Source: Myxococcus sp. CA023 (GTDB taxonomy: Bacteria > Myxococcota > Myxococcia > Myxococcales > Myxococcaceae). Taken from it: 64,000 bases of DNA. Location: contig NZ_JAAEAH010000018.1 of assembly GCF_010998615.1 (NCBI RefSeq), forward strand, positions 1-64,000, written 5' to 3'. Below are positions 1 through 8,898 of the stretch, piece by piece (the stretch's first letter is position 1; the number at the start of each line of letters is the position of its first letter). Below the pieces are notes generated by a model. It had not been told where the DNA came from. It did not search any database and worked only from the letters and a program-made list of their open reading frames with translations. Position numbers and translations under genes: made by a program.

Positions 1-1
1 C

Positions 2-1393
2 ATGTCCCCCACTCCCCTGGCCGGAGCGGCCTCCACCGAGGCCCCCCTCTCCGCGACTCCACCCGGCGTCTCCGCGCCCCGGCATGCGTTCGCGCTGGCC
101 GGGCTCACGGGGGTGGCGCTGGTGGCGCTCCTCGGCGTCGAGGGACCGGTGGCCACGCGCACGGTGCTCATCGGCGGTGCCTGTCTGGTGCTCTGGCTGA
201 CGGAGGTGGTGCCCTCGTTCGTGCCCACGCTGTTGCTGCTGGGCGCCACGCCCGTCCTCCTGGGGCCGCTGGACCGTGCCTATCAGCTGCCGTCGGTGCT
301 CGCGTGGTGCGCGGACCCGGTGCTCGTCCTGTTCCTGGGTGGCTTCACGCTGGAAGTGGCCGCCATGCGGCACGGACTGGATGCCTCGGTGGCGCGGCAC
401 GTGATGCGGCTGTCGGGTGGACGGCCGCGGCGGCTGGTGTTGCTGGTGATGGCGGGCGTCGCCTTCCTCTCCATGTGGATGTCCAACGTGGCCGCGGCGG
501 CGATGATGCTGGCCGCGCTGCGTCCCCTGCTCCAGGCCATGCCCGCGGGCGCGCCGCTGCGGCCCGCGCTGCTGCTGGGCGTGGCCCTGGGCGCCAACGT
601 CGGCGGCATCGCCACGCCCGTGGGCAGCGGTCCCAATGCGCTCGCCGTATCCGCCGCGTCCGAGCATGCGCAAGTCACCTTCGCGAAGTGGATGTCCTTC
701 GCCCTGCCGCTCACGCTGCTCCTGCTGCTGGCGGGATTCGGTCTGGTGCTGCTGCGCTTCCGCGTGGGCGGCAGGCTGACGCTGCCCACCGAAGCACCCG
801 TGTCCCTGGCGCGCTCGGGACGCCGCGTGCTCTGGGTGAGCGCGGCGTGCGTGGTTGCCTGGCTGTCGGAGCCGCTCCACGGTGTGCCCGCGCCCGTGGT
901 GGCGCTGGCCGCCACCGCGCTGCTCTTCGGCAGCGGCCTGCTGAAGCGCGAGGACCTGGGACGGTTGGACTGGGCCACGCTGCTGCTCATCGCCGGCGGC
1001 ATCGCCCTGGGCCGGCTGCTGGAACACTCCGGGCTCATCGCTCGCGCACTTGCCGGCGCGGACCTCGCGGGCTGGCCGGTGACGGTGCAACTGGGGGTAT
1101 TGGTGGCCGTCGCGGCGGTGCTGTCCGCGCTGATGAGCAACACCGGGACCGCGGCGCTCCTCATCCCCCTGGCCACACAGCTGCATCCCGCCGCTTCGAC
1201 GCCCATTCTCGTGGCCCTGGGATGCTCGCTGGGCATGCCCTTCGTCATCAGCACCCCGCCCAATGCGATGACGGTGGGCGAAGGGCTGGCCTCCTCCGAG
1301 CTGATGAAGTTGGGGGTTCCCCTGATGTTGGGCGGCTGTCTGCTGGTTAGCCTCTCGGGACCTGCCGTGCTGCGCCTCTTTGGGTTGCCATGA
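2..1393 (+). CDS. SLC13/DASS-family anion permease
   Basis: A 463-residue, very hydrophobic inner-membrane protein with about a dozen predicted membrane segments, the usual size for divalent anion:sodium symporters. The two DASS signature hairpins are visible: a first repeat with MSNVAAAAMM near residue 160 followed by TPVGSGPNALAV near 207, and a second repeat with MSNTGTAALLIPLA near 378 followed by STPPNAMTVG near 420. In this family these loops bind the carboxylate or sulfate substrate and sodium. The substrate cannot be read here. The ATG is the second base of the window, so a longer N-terminus beyond the edge is possible, although the Met fits a short cytoplasmic tail. No obvious partner gene follows; the next gene is 117 bp away. 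Confidence 0.85.
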   Translation: MSPTPLAGAASTEAPLSATPPGVSAPRHAFALAGLTGVALVALLGVEGPVATRTVLIGGACLVLWLTEVVPSFVPTLLLLGATPVLLGPLDRAYQLPSVLAWCADPVLVLFLGGFTLEVAAMRHGLDASVARHVMRLSGGRPRRLVLLVMAGVAFLSMWMSNVAAAAMMLAALRPLLQAMPAGAPLRPALLLGVALGANVGGIATPVGSGPNALAVSAASEHAQVTFAKWMSFALPLTLLLLLAGFGLVLLRFRVGGRLTLPTEAPVSLARSGRRVLWVSAACVVAWLSEPLHGVPAPVVALAATALLFGSGLLKREDLGRLDWATLLLIAGGIALGRLLEHSGLIARALAGADLAGWPVTVQLGVLVAVAAVLSALMSNTGTAALLIPLATQLHPAASTPILVALGCSLGMPFVISTPPNAMTVGEGLASSELMKLGVPLMLGGCLLVSLSGPAVLRLFGLP

Positions 1394-1510
1394 GTTTCTC
1401 TCCCCGCCTGCGCGGCACCACGGTACGAACGCGGCGTCCCGGAAGAAGCAGTCGCGCGGCATGCGCGTTGAAGGGGCACTGCTTGCTCAGGCTTCGGCGG
1501 AGGTGAGCCC

Positions 1511-2008
1511 GTGACGAACGTGACCATCACTGAGTATGAAACGCGCCTCTACTGGCAGGGGGAGCGCGGCGCCGTGCTGACGAGCGACCGTGCGCCGCCC
1601 GTGCCCATTGGCCAGCCGCTGACCGGGCAGGACACCGTGGCCGTGGGCCCATGGTCCCCGGAGGCCCTGCTCGTGGGCGCGGTGGAGGGACGCACCCTGC
1701 TGGCGTTCCTGGAGCAGGCGCGGGAAGCGGACGTGCGCGTGCTCTTCTACCAAAGCTCCGCGGTGGCCCGCGTGGTGTGTGGCGCGGACCAGCCGCCGCA
1801 CCTCACGGACCTCATCGTGCGCCCACACGTGGCCGTGGCCACCGAGGCCGACGCGGAGGCCGTCCGGCTCATCTTCACCGAGCTCCCCGCTCAATGCTTC
1901 CCCAGCTCCGTCGTCAACATCACTCCGCGCATCGAACCGGTGGTCGAGACGTGGCACGCTCGTAGCAGTGGTCGAAGCGTACCCGCCGCGATTGCCCCCG
2001 CATCCTGA
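1511..2008 (+). CDS. OsmC-like protein lacking the first catalytic cysteine
   Basis: A 165-residue cytoplasmic protein starting at GTG behind a GGAGGTGAG ribosome binding site. Its layout resembles OsmC/Ohr hydroperoxide reductases: an N-terminal beta region, a PEALLVGAVEGRTLLAF helix around residues 50-66 where the family has its first Cys, and QCFPSSVV around residues 126-133, where the family has its second Cys. The first Cys is Arg here, so peroxidase activity by the usual two-Cys chemistry is unlikely. The fold assignment is an inference from pattern rather than a search. It sits 27 bp upstream of an NtrC-type regulator on the same strand. Confidence 0.55.
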   Translation: MTNVTITEYETRLYWQGERGAVLTSDRAPPVPIGQPLTGQDTVAVGPWSPEALLVGAVEGRTLLAFLEQAREADVRVLFYQSSAVARVVCGADQPPHLTDLIVRPHVAVATEADAEAVRLIFTELPAQCFPSSVVNITPRIEPVVETWHARSSGRSVPAAIAPAS

Positions 2009-2034
2009 CCTGACAGCAAAGGCTCCACCCCTCC

Positions 2035-3450
2035 ATGTCCCCACAGCGCATCCTGGTCGTCGACGATGAGGACAATGCCCGCCGGGCAATTGCCACCATC
2101 CTGAATGAGGAAGGCTACGAAGTGGCCGAGGCCGCCAACGGCGCCGAGGCCCTGGCTCGCATCGGCGAGTTCTCCCCCGCGGTGGTGCTCACCGACGTGC
2201 GCATGCCGCAGATGGACGGCCTCACGCTGCTGAAGACGGCCCGCGAGCAGGGCAGCGACGCCACCTTCGTGATGATGACGGCGTTCGCCAGCGTGGAGAC
2301 GGCCGTGGAGGCCATGAAGTCCGGCGCGGACAACTTCCTGCTCAAGCCGTTGGACGCGGACCAGGTGCTCGTCACCCTGGGCAAGGTGCTGGAGAAGCGC
2401 AGCCTGCGCCAGGAGGCCGAGGCGCTGCGGGATCAGGTGCGCTCGCGCGTCCGCCGCTTCCACGACATCATCGGCGAATCGCCCCAGCTCCAGGGCATCT
2501 ACGACGTCATCCGGAGGGCGGCGGGCACGCGCGCCACGGTGCTCATCCTGGGCGAATCGGGCACGGGCAAGGAGTTGATTGCCCAGGCCCTGCACCAGGA
2601 GTCGCCACGCAAGGACAAGCCCTTCATCCGTGTGCACTGCGCGGCCCTGTCCGAGAACCTGCTGGAGAGCGAGCTGTTCGGCCACGAGAAGGGCTCATTC
2701 ACGGGAGCGCTGGCCCGGAAGGAAGGCCGCTTCGAGCTGGCGGACGGCGGCACGCTGTTCCTGGACGAGATTGGCGAAATCTCTCCCGCCGTGCAGGTGA
2801 AGCTGCTGCGCGTCCTCCAGCAGCGTGAGTTCGAGCGCGTGGGTGGCACCCAGACGCTGAAGGTGGACGTGCGCATCGTCGCGGCCACGCACCGGGACCT
2901 GGTGGCCGAGGTGAAGGCGGGGCGGTTCCGCGAGGACCTCTACTACCGGCTCAACGTGGTGAGCGTGACGCTACCGCCGCTGAGGGACCGCAAGAGCGAC
3001 GTCCCCGCGCTGGTGAACCACTTCCTGGAGAAGTACAGCGATTCATACGGCAAGCAGGTGCGAGGACTGGCGCCCGGGACGCTCCAGGCGCTGCTGTCCC
3101 ATGACTGGCCGGGCAACATCCGCGAGTTGGAGAACGCCATCGAGCGCGCGGTGGTGCTGGCGCAGGGACAGGAGCTGACCACCGATGACCTGCCGCCCGT
3201 GCTGCGCGGCCCCCGGCCGCATGGGACGTCCACGGGCGCGCTCATCCCGGGAGCCACGCTGGCAGCCATTGAGCGTGAGGCCATCCTGCGCACGCTGGAG
3301 ATGGTGCAGGGCTCCACGTCCCGGGCCGCCGAGGTGCTGGGCATCAGCGTGCGGAAGATTCAGTACCGGCTCAAGGAGTACAGCTCGCCGGATGGCGCGC
3401 CGCTGAAGGTCGTGGCCGACGAGGCGGATGACCTGGCCGCGGAGTCGTAG
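2035..3450 (+). CDS. Sigma-54-dependent response regulator (NtrC family)
   Basis: A 471-residue three-domain activator. The receiver domain (about 1-120) has the acidic pair at D10/D11, phospho-acceptor D54 in LTDVRMP and K104. The AAA+ domain (about 145-375) has Walker A GESGTGKE at 173-180, the sigma-54 contact loop GSFTGA at 220-225 (Ser for the usual Ala) and Walker B LFLDEIGE at 241-248. A Fis-type helix-turn-helix lies near 420-450 ([20 protein letters not shown]). It should bind upstream DNA and remodel RNA polymerase-sigma54 on phosphorylation. No kinase gene adjoins it, so its partner is elsewhere. Confidence 0.95.
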   Translation: MSPQRILVVDDEDNARRAIATILNEEGYEVAEAANGAEALARIGEFSPAVVLTDVRMPQMDGLTLLKTAREQGSDATFVMMTAFASVETAVEAMKSGADNFLLKPLDADQVLVTLGKVLEKRSLRQEAEALRDQVRSRVRRFHDIIGESPQLQGIYDVIRRAAGTRATVLILGESGTGKELIAQALHQESPRKDKPFIRVHCAALSENLLESELFGHEKGSFTGALARKEGRFELADGGTLFLDEIGEISPAVQVKLLRVLQQREFERVGGTQTLKVDVRIVAATHRDLVAEVKAGRFREDLYYRLNVVSVTLPPLRDRKSDVPALVNHFLEKYSDSYGKQVRGLAPGTLQALLSHDWPGNIRELENAIERAVVLAQGQELTTDDLPPVLRGPRPHGTSTGALIPGATLAAIEREAILRTLEMVQGSTSRAAEVLGISVRKIQYRLKEYSSPDGAPLKVVADEADDLAAES

Positions 3451-3491
3451 CGGTTTGATGGGTGGGCTGGGGCACTGCTACCGTGCCCTGG

Positions 3492-4667
3492 ATGAGATGG
3501 CGTTCGAGGCGAGCCTCGGTTCACCGGGGCAACGTGCTGCTGCGGGTCCTGGTCTGGGGTGCGAGCGGAATCCTGCTGCTCGCCATGTTGGCCCTCGCGG
3601 CCTTCCACGTCTGGTCTCACCGCCAATATGGCCCCGCCATCGGGCAGTTCCGGGCCGACGTCACGGCGCAGGTGGAGTTCTTCTGCGAACAACAGGCGCT
3701 GGTGGGCGCGGAGCCGTGGTTCCACGAACCGCGGGGCTCGGGCGATGCGGGCCCGCTGCTCAACGATTGGCTCCGCGTGGCTTCCGGCCCGCCCGGTCTG
3801 GAAGAGTCACCCCTTCGACTCCCGGCACACCTTCTGTTGCTCCAGAAGGCCGAGAGCATGGAGGACTGGATAACGGCGGACCTGGACCTCTCCAGCCTGG
3901 ACTTCGGCTGGATGCGCCAGATGCATGCGTTCGACCACTGGAATGCCATTCCCCGTGCGTCCATCGCACCGGGCAAGCCTTTCGACTTGATGTCCGCGTC
4001 CTTTCCGGAGTTCTCGCGCCTGGTGCTCTGGTCGAAGTTGCGGCTCCGGCATGCGATTGAACAGGGGACGCCGCTGGAAGCCGTGCGCGACGTGAGGCAG
4101 CTCGCGTGGCTGGCCTACCGCACGGACACGCTGTTGGGCGGCATGGTCGCCCTCTCATTGCTCACCGTCGAACACAGGATCCACGCCACCTTGGAGAATC
4201 CCCCGCCTGACTGGCGGCCCATGAGCCTCGAACAACAGAGGCGCTTCAAGGCCGTGCTGTGGTCCGCCTCTGCCTTTTCGAGCATCGCTTCTCCCGTGGA
4301 GGTCAGCGAGAAGGCACGCGCGTGTGAGCCGGCGATTGGCCGCTGTATTGGCCTGGTGGAAGCCGCCCTTCGCGGCCGTTACCTGGAACCCTATGCGAAA
4401 GGCACGCACCAGCAGGCGTACCTGGAACTCAAGACAGCCAGCGCGGCGGGCCACTGCCCCACGCAACTGCTGGCGTCCATCTGGGAGCAAGGGTTCACGG
4501 TGACGGATGACGATACAGGGCTGGGTGTAGGGGACGAGCGTCCCCTGGCGGCGCGGCTGATTCCCACGAGCGCCCTCAGGGGCCCCTTCGCACTCCAAAT
4601 CCTGGCATCCTCGCTGACCACCCTCGACCCGCTCCGCGAGCTCAAAGCCCTGTCCCCCGCCCCATAG
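3492..4667 (+). CDS. Single-pass membrane protein of unknown function
   Basis: An uncharacterised protein of about 391 residues. The N-terminus is Arg-rich (RWRSRRASVHRGN) and followed by one strong membrane segment (LLRVLVWGASGILLLAMLALAAF), which predicts an inner-membrane anchor with the rest in the periplasm. The remaining 350 residues are helical with no motif I recognise. The reading frame stays open to a GTG at 3462; the ATG at 3492 is preferred because the charged anchor begins there, but neither site has a clear Shine-Dalgarno sequence. It starts about 40 bp after the NtrC-type gene and could be cotranscribed with it. Codon use fits a real gene. Confidence 0.7.
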   Translation: MRWRSRRASVHRGNVLLRVLVWGASGILLLAMLALAAFHVWSHRQYGPAIGQFRADVTAQVEFFCEQQALVGAEPWFHEPRGSGDAGPLLNDWLRVASGPPGLEESPLRLPAHLLLLQKAESMEDWITADLDLSSLDFGWMRQMHAFDHWNAIPRASIAPGKPFDLMSASFPEFSRLVLWSKLRLRHAIEQGTPLEAVRDVRQLAWLAYRTDTLLGGMVALSLLTVEHRIHATLENPPPDWRPMSLEQQRRFKAVLWSASAFSSIASPVEVSEKARACEPAIGRCIGLVEAALRGRYLEPYAKGTHQQAYLELKTASAAGHCPTQLLASIWEQGFTVTDDDTGLGVGDERPLAARLIPTSALRGPFALQILASSLTTLDPLRELKALSPAP

Positions 4668-4696
4668 CAAGGGCAATGCCTCCAGGGACGGACATC

Positions 4697-4711
4697 TACG
4701 ACGGGCGTCGT
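4697..4711. promoter_or_regulatory. BlaI-type operator, distal copy
   Basis: TACGACGGGCGTCGT is an imperfect inverted repeat matching the perfect palindrome at 4719-4734. The dyad centres are 22 bp apart, two turns of the helix, so two repressor dimers could bind the same DNA face. It overlaps the first base of the predicted -35 element. Confidence 0.65.
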
Positions 4712-4738
4712 TGACTCTTACGACGGCCGTCGTAATAC
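4711..4738 (+). promoter_or_regulatory. Housekeeping-type promoter of the blaI-like gene
   Basis: A -35 element TTGACT (4711-4716) and a -10 element TAATAC (4733-4738) are separated by 16 bp. The implied transcript start lies around 4745-4747, at or next to the ATG at 4747, so the mRNA would be leaderless or nearly so. Both operators overlap the promoter, which suits autorepression. Confidence 0.6.
4719..4734. promoter_or_regulatory. BlaI-type operator, proximal copy
   Basis: TACGACGGCCGTCGTA is a perfect 16-bp palindrome lying in the promoter spacer and overlapping the first two bases of the -10 element. BlaI/MecI repressors bind short palindromes with TAC...GTA ends, and this one keeps that form. 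Confidence 0.75.
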
Positions 4739-4746
4739 TCCGCGAG

Positions 4747-5142
4747 ATGACCACCCACGCCCTCCCGCAGCCGACGCGTGCCGAGCTGGCCATCCTCCGC
4801 GTGCTCTGGAAGCAGGGCCCCAGCACCGTCCGGCAGGTGCACGAGCTGCTCCGGGGCACCCAGGACAAGGACACCGGCTACACCACGGTCCTCAAGCTCC
4901 TCCAGAACATGACGGAGAAAGGCATCGTCCAGCGTGACGAGAGCGAGCGGACCCATGTCTATGAAGCCGCCATCAGCGAGACGCGCACCCAGCGCGACCT
5001 CCTGCGCGACTTGATGGACCGGGCCTTCGGGGGGTCCGCCACGTCGGTCGTGGCCCAAGCGTTGTCCATGAAGCGCGCGTCCGCCGAGGAGCTGGCGGAG
5101 ATTCGCAGGCTGCTCGACGCACACGAAAAGCGGGGGAAGTGA
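4747..5142 (+). CDS. BlaI/MecI/CopY-family transcriptional repressor
   Basis: A 131-residue protein with the family's winged helix: RAELAILRVLWKQGPSTVRQVHELL, then GYTTVLKLLQNMTEKGIVQRD, and a C-terminal dimerisation helix region (QRDLLRDLMDRAF onward). Such repressors are cleaved when their partner membrane protease senses a signal, which derepresses the operon. The frame is open upstream to a TTG inside the operator, but the ATG at 4747 is preferred because residues before it would be encoded by the promoter. The stop overlaps the start of the M56 protease gene, so the two are translationally coupled. Confidence 0.92.
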   Translation: MTTHALPQPTRAELAILRVLWKQGPSTVRQVHELLRGTQDKDTGYTTVLKLLQNMTEKGIVQRDESERTHVYEAAISETRTQRDLLRDLMDRAFGGSATSVVAQALSMKRASAEELAEIRRLLDAHEKRGK

Positions 5143-7055
5143 TGGACGCGCGTTATCTCCACGCCCTGGAACAGGCCCTGCTCGGCTTCCTGTGGCAGGG
5201 CGCGGTGGTGGCCCTGGCTGTCGCGGGTATCCTGTCCCTGACGCCGCAGCGCGCCGCGCGGACGCGTTACGCCACCGCGTGTCTGGGGATGGTGGCCATG
5301 GCCGTGTTGCCCGTGGTGACGTTCCTGACCGCGCTGGCGGAGGCCTCGCGCGCCGTGACGTTCGGCGCCTTCGAGTCCCTGACCCAGTCCAGCATGCTGA
5401 CCGTAGTCACGACGGAGACCGCGTTCCTGGCGGATCCGCACTGGACGGAGGTGCTCCGGCCCTGGCTGCTGCCGGCATGGTGCTGCGGTGTGCTCCTCCT
5501 GTCGGCCCGGACCGTGGCCGCATGGATCATCACCCACCGGATGGCCCGGCAGGAGACGCAAGCCCCCTCGGCCCCCTGGCGAGAGGCGCTGACCCGTGCG
5601 TTGCGCCACGTCCGCCTGTCCCGGCCCGTGCGCCTGCTGGCCTCCGCCCGCGTCGACGTGCCCATGGTCATTGGCCTGTGGCGCCCCCTCATCCTGGTGC
5701 CAGCGGGTGCCATCACCGGGCTGTCCGCCGCGCAGTTGGAGGCCATCCTCGCCCACGAGTTGGGCCACATCCGGCGCCACGACTACGTGGTCAACCTCCT
5801 CCAGTCCTTCGTGGAGACCCTCCTGTTCTACCACCCGGCCGTCTGGTGGCTGTCTCACCGCATCCGCGAGGAGCGTGAGCACTGCGCGGATGACCTGGCC
5901 GTCCAGTGCTGCGGGGATGCGCTGCTCTACGCCCGCGCCCTGGCCCACATCGAGGAGCTGCGCCTGGCCCCATCACCCCACCCCGCCCTGGGCGTCAGCG
6001 ATGGCTCGCTGCTGATGCGCGTGCGCCGGCTGCTGTCCGCGTCCGAGGACATGACGCCGCGCAGGTCCTGGCGGCTCGCCAGCGGACTGGGCAGCGCCGT
6101 GCTCGCCGTGGCCCTGGGGTCGTCGCAGCTGCCGGAGACGGCCCACGCCACGGAGCCGGTGAGCGCGCCGCCCCTCCACGTGGAGGCCACCTCCGGCACG
6201 GTGCAGCGACTGTCCAGCACCACGCCCATGCACCATCTGCTCGTGGCCCCGGCGGCCTTCTCCGCCCAGGCCCGGCAGGCCCCCGCGCCCCTCGAGCGCC
6301 CGAAGGCGGCGGCGAAGCCAGCGCGAGCACCCGCGGCGAAGCCCCGTCCCACGCGGCCCGCCCCCCTCCTCATCCCGGACACGGGGACGATTGCCCGCAC
6401 GGAGCTGTCGCGCGTGCCCTACTCGCTCGACGGTGAGCCCGCCGCGCCCGTCCTGCTCGAGGACACCTCCCAGGAGTCGCCCGAAGCCGCCCTGGCCGAG
6501 GCGGCCTCCGCGCACGCCGACGAGCACGCCACCGAGCTGCCCCGGGTGGTCGTCTCCGCGCCGGCGCCCTCGCGAGCCTCCGCGTTCGACGCCGTCTACA
6601 AGGCCATGAAAGCGTCGGCTCCCGTCAAGACGCTCCGGCCCGGAATCACCCCGCCCCGGTTCCTCTCGGGCGAGCGCATCCACCTTCCCAATATCGTCTA
6701 CGGGATTCAGTCCCACTTCGGAGGCTTCCCCAAGGGCGCGGTGGTGGCCCGCTGCATCATCACCGCGCAGGGCTCCGTCACCGATTGCCAGCCCATCCAG
6801 GGCCTGCGGGGCCTGGAGGAAGGCGTCATTCGCACGCTCTCCACATGGCGCTACGAGCCCGCCACGCTCAACGGGAAGCCCGTGGCCGTGCGCTACGTCT
6901 TCGACATCTGGTTCACGAATGAGCCGGGCGGCGGAACGAACGAGTCCCGGCAGTTCGCGGGCCTCGACCTCTCCGATGTGGTGGGCGCCGCGACCCCAGG
7001 GACGTGCGACGACTGCGACGCCTTCGAGTTCCACAGCCCGACGGCGCAGCGGTAG
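5142..7055 (+). CDS. BlaR1/MecR1-type M56 metalloprotease with C-terminal TonB-like domain
   Basis: About 637 residues (a GTG one codon earlier is also possible). Membrane segments near residues 16-34, 47-66, 110-130 and 313-328 flank a cytoplasmic zinc protease with HELGHIRRHD (HELGH near 206-210) and a second ligand region in EREHCADDLAV. The periplasmic part is not the penicillin-binding domain of classic BlaR1. It is a Pro/Ala-rich linker followed by a TonB_C-like fold (GAVVARCIITAQGSVTDC through WRYEPATLNGKPVAVRYVFDIWF, about 530-592). It probably senses an envelope signal and cleaves the BlaI-like repressor encoded just upstream. What the TonB-like domain binds is unknown, so beta-lactam sensing should not be assumed. 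Confidence 0.9.
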   Translation: MDARYLHALEQALLGFLWQGAVVALAVAGILSLTPQRAARTRYATACLGMVAMAVLPVVTFLTALAEASRAVTFGAFESLTQSSMLTVVTTETAFLADPHWTEVLRPWLLPAWCCGVLLLSARTVAAWIITHRMARQETQAPSAPWREALTRALRHVRLSRPVRLLASARVDVPMVIGLWRPLILVPAGAITGLSAAQLEAILAHELGHIRRHDYVVNLLQSFVETLLFYHPAVWWLSHRIREEREHCADDLAVQCCGDALLYARALAHIEELRLAPSPHPALGVSDGSLLMRVRRLLSASEDMTPRRSWRLASGLGSAVLAVALGSSQLPETAHATEPVSAPPLHVEATSGTVQRLSSTTPMHHLLVAPAAFSAQARQAPAPLERPKAAAKPARAPAAKPRPTRPAPLLIPDTGTIARTELSRVPYSLDGEPAAPVLLEDTSQESPEAALAEAASAHADEHATELPRVVVSAPAPSRASAFDAVYKAMKASAPVKTLRPGITPPRFLSGERIHLPNIVYGIQSHFGGFPKGAVVARCIITAQGSVTDCQPIQGLRGLEEGVIRTLSTWRYEPATLNGKPVAVRYVFDIWFTNEPGGGTNESRQFAGLDLSDVVGAATPGTCDDCDAFEFHSPTAQR

Positions 7056-7081
7056 CGCATCCCGCCTTCCGCTGACGGGCC

Positions 7082-8188
7082 CTACCCCGCCAGCGGCATC
7101 CGGAGGATGAAACGAGCGCCCCCACCGGGCGCCGTGTCCACCTCCAGCGAACCGCCATGCTGCGTGACGATGGCATGGACGATGGACAGCCCCAGCCCCG
7201 AGCCCTGAGCCTTCGTGGTGAAGAAGGGCTCGAAGATGCGGTCCCGGACCTCCTGGGGAACACCCGGGCCGCTGTCGTCCACGGTGAGCCACACGCGCCC
7301 GCCCTCGTGCCCCGCGGACAACGTCACGGTGCCTCCCGCTGGCGTGGCCTCCAGCGCGTTGAGGCACAGGTTGATGAGCACCTGACGCAGCCGCTCCTCC
7401 TCGCCCGCCACCGACGGCACCGGCGCCTCGCGTGGCGAGACTTCCAGCGACACCTTGCGGGACGCGGCCTGTCCGCTCAGCAGGTCCACCACCCGCCGCA
7501 GCAGCTCGTTCACATCCACGGAGGCGGGACGGAACTCGCGAGGCCGCGCGAACTGGAGGAAGTCCTCCAGGATGTGGTCCAGGCGGCGAATCTCATCGCG
7601 CACCAACAGCAGCGGCTCCAGCAAGGGCGCCTGCTGCCCATCCGGAAGACGCCGTAGACGCCGCTCGAGGACGGAGAGCTGGAGCGCCGCCGCGTTCAGC
7701 GGGTTGCGGATTTCGTGGGACAGGCCCGCCGTCATCGTCCCCACCGCCGCCAGCTTCTCCGTCATCTGGGCGCGCCGTGCCAGCTCGCGCTTCTCCGCGT
7801 GCAGGCGAACCTGCCGCATCGCCTGCTCCAGCGTCAGCAGCAGCTCCTGCGGCGCGCAAGGCTTCATCAGGTACGCACACGCGCCCGCCCGCACCGCGGC
7901 CACCGCCGTCTCCAACGTGGCGAAGCCCGTGAGCAACACCACCTCCGAGTCCGGCGACGCGGCCTTCAGCTCGGCGGCCAGCGCCGTCCCATCTCCGTCT
8001 GGCAGGCGCAAATCCACCAGCGCCACGTCGAAGCCCTCCCGGACCCGCTCGCGCGCCGCCTTGCAACTGGACGCGCCGCGGACGGCGTAGCCCGCATCCC
8101 CGAGCAACTCCTCCAAGTTGTCCAGGAAGGCCGCGTTGTCATCCACCACCAGGACGGACGGAAGGGACGGAGGGGTGGGCTCGCTCAT
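7082..8188 (-). CDS. Hybrid receiver-histidine kinase
   Basis: A soluble 368-residue protein with an N-terminal receiver (D59 in LVDLRLP, K109) followed by a HisKA domain with H158 in SHEIRNPL and an HATPase domain (DDSGPGVP, then SGLGLSIV). It has no sensor or membrane segment, so its input is probably phosphotransfer to D59. Its start overlaps the stop of the double-receiver gene by 4 bp, making it the last gene of a three-gene phosphorelay operon (globin kinase, double receiver, this protein). The final output of the relay is not encoded here. It converges on the BlaR1-like gene with a 26-bp gap. Confidence 0.92.
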   Translation of the reverse strand: MSEPTPPSLPSVLVVDDNAAFLDNLEELLGDAGYAVRGASSCKAARERVREGFDVALVDLRLPDGDGTALAAELKAASPDSEVVLLTGFATLETAVAAVRAGACAYLMKPCAPQELLLTLEQAMRQVRLHAEKRELARRAQMTEKLAAVGTMTAGLSHEIRNPLNAAALQLSVLERRLRRLPDGQQAPLLEPLLLVRDEIRRLDHILEDFLQFARPREFRPASVDVNELLRRVVDLLSGQAASRKVSLEVSPREAPVPSVAGEEERLRQVLINLCLNALEATPAGGTVTLSAGHEGGRVWLTVDDSGPGVPQEVRDRIFEPFFTTKAQGSGLGLSIVHAIVTQHGGSLEVDTAPGGGARFILRMPLAG

Positions 8189-8898
8189 GAGGCGTGGGTG
8201 GGGCGCGCCGCGTGCGCCGTTTCCAGCACCTCCATCAGCGCGCCTGGGTCGAAGGGTTTGGAGAAGACGCCCGTGGTCCCGTCAAGCGGGGCCGCGTCGG
8301 GATAGGCGGTCATGACGAACGTGGGCAGGTGAGGAAAGCGCGCGCGCAGCCGTCGCAGGGCCTCACCATCCGGCCCACCGGGAACGCGCAGGTCCACCAG
8401 CGCGGCGAAGGGCTGCGCGCAGAGGATTCGGTCCGCGTCCAGCACCGAGGCCGCCGTCACACAGGAGAAGCCGCGCCCGCGCAGCAGCTCGGCGATGTTG
8501 TCGCTCAGCGCCGGGTCGTCCTCCACCAGCACCACCAGCCCATCCCGGCGAGCACCGGACAGCAGCTCCACCAACGTGGGGATGGGCACGGGCTTGGGCA
8601 GCACCGCGAGCAGACCTTCGCGCCGGGCCGTCTCCAAGTCATCCTGGCGTGGGTGCGCGGTGATGACCACCGCGGCCAGGCCCGGGTCCACGCGGCGGAG
8701 GTGGTGCACGGCATCCGCGCCGCTCATGCCGGGCATGCGCATGTCGGTCAGCAGGACGTCGAAGCGCGTGGTGCGCGCCAGCCGCACGGCCTCGTCACCG
8801 CTCGTGACGACAGTGGCCGCGTCCCCGCCGTCGCGCAGAATCTCCGCGAGGTTCTCCGCGAACGCCAGGTTGTCATCCAGCAGGAGGTACTGGCGCAT
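8185..8898 (-). CDS. Tandem receiver-domain protein
   Basis: A 237-residue protein made only of two receiver domains. The first (1-115) has D8/D9, D52 in LTDMRMP and K102; the second (118-237) has an acidic EDD near 126-128, D169 in LVDLRVP and K214. Both carry all phosphorylation residues, so both are probably competent. It has no output domain and is likely a phosphate shuttle or sink between the two kinases of its operon. Its start lies 26 bp inside the end of the globin-kinase gene and its stop overlaps the receiver-kinase start. Confidence 0.92.
   Translation of the reverse strand: MRQYLLLDDNLAFAENLAEILRDGGDAATVVTSGDEAVRLARTTRFDVLLTDMRMPGMSGADAVHHLRRVDPGLAAVVITAHPRQDDLETARREGLLAVLPKPVPIPTLVELLSGARRDGLVVLVEDDPALSDNIAELLRGRGFSCVTAASVLDADRILCAQPFAALVDLRVPGGPDGEALRRLRARFPHLPTFVMTAYPDAAPLDGTTGVFSKPFDPGALMEVLETAHAARPTHAS

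Noticed and set aside
3465-3490. GGGGCACTGCTACCGTGCCC as a sigma-54 promoter after the first NtrC gene
   Set aside because: The GG-to-GC distance is wrong and the -12 element does not match TTGC.
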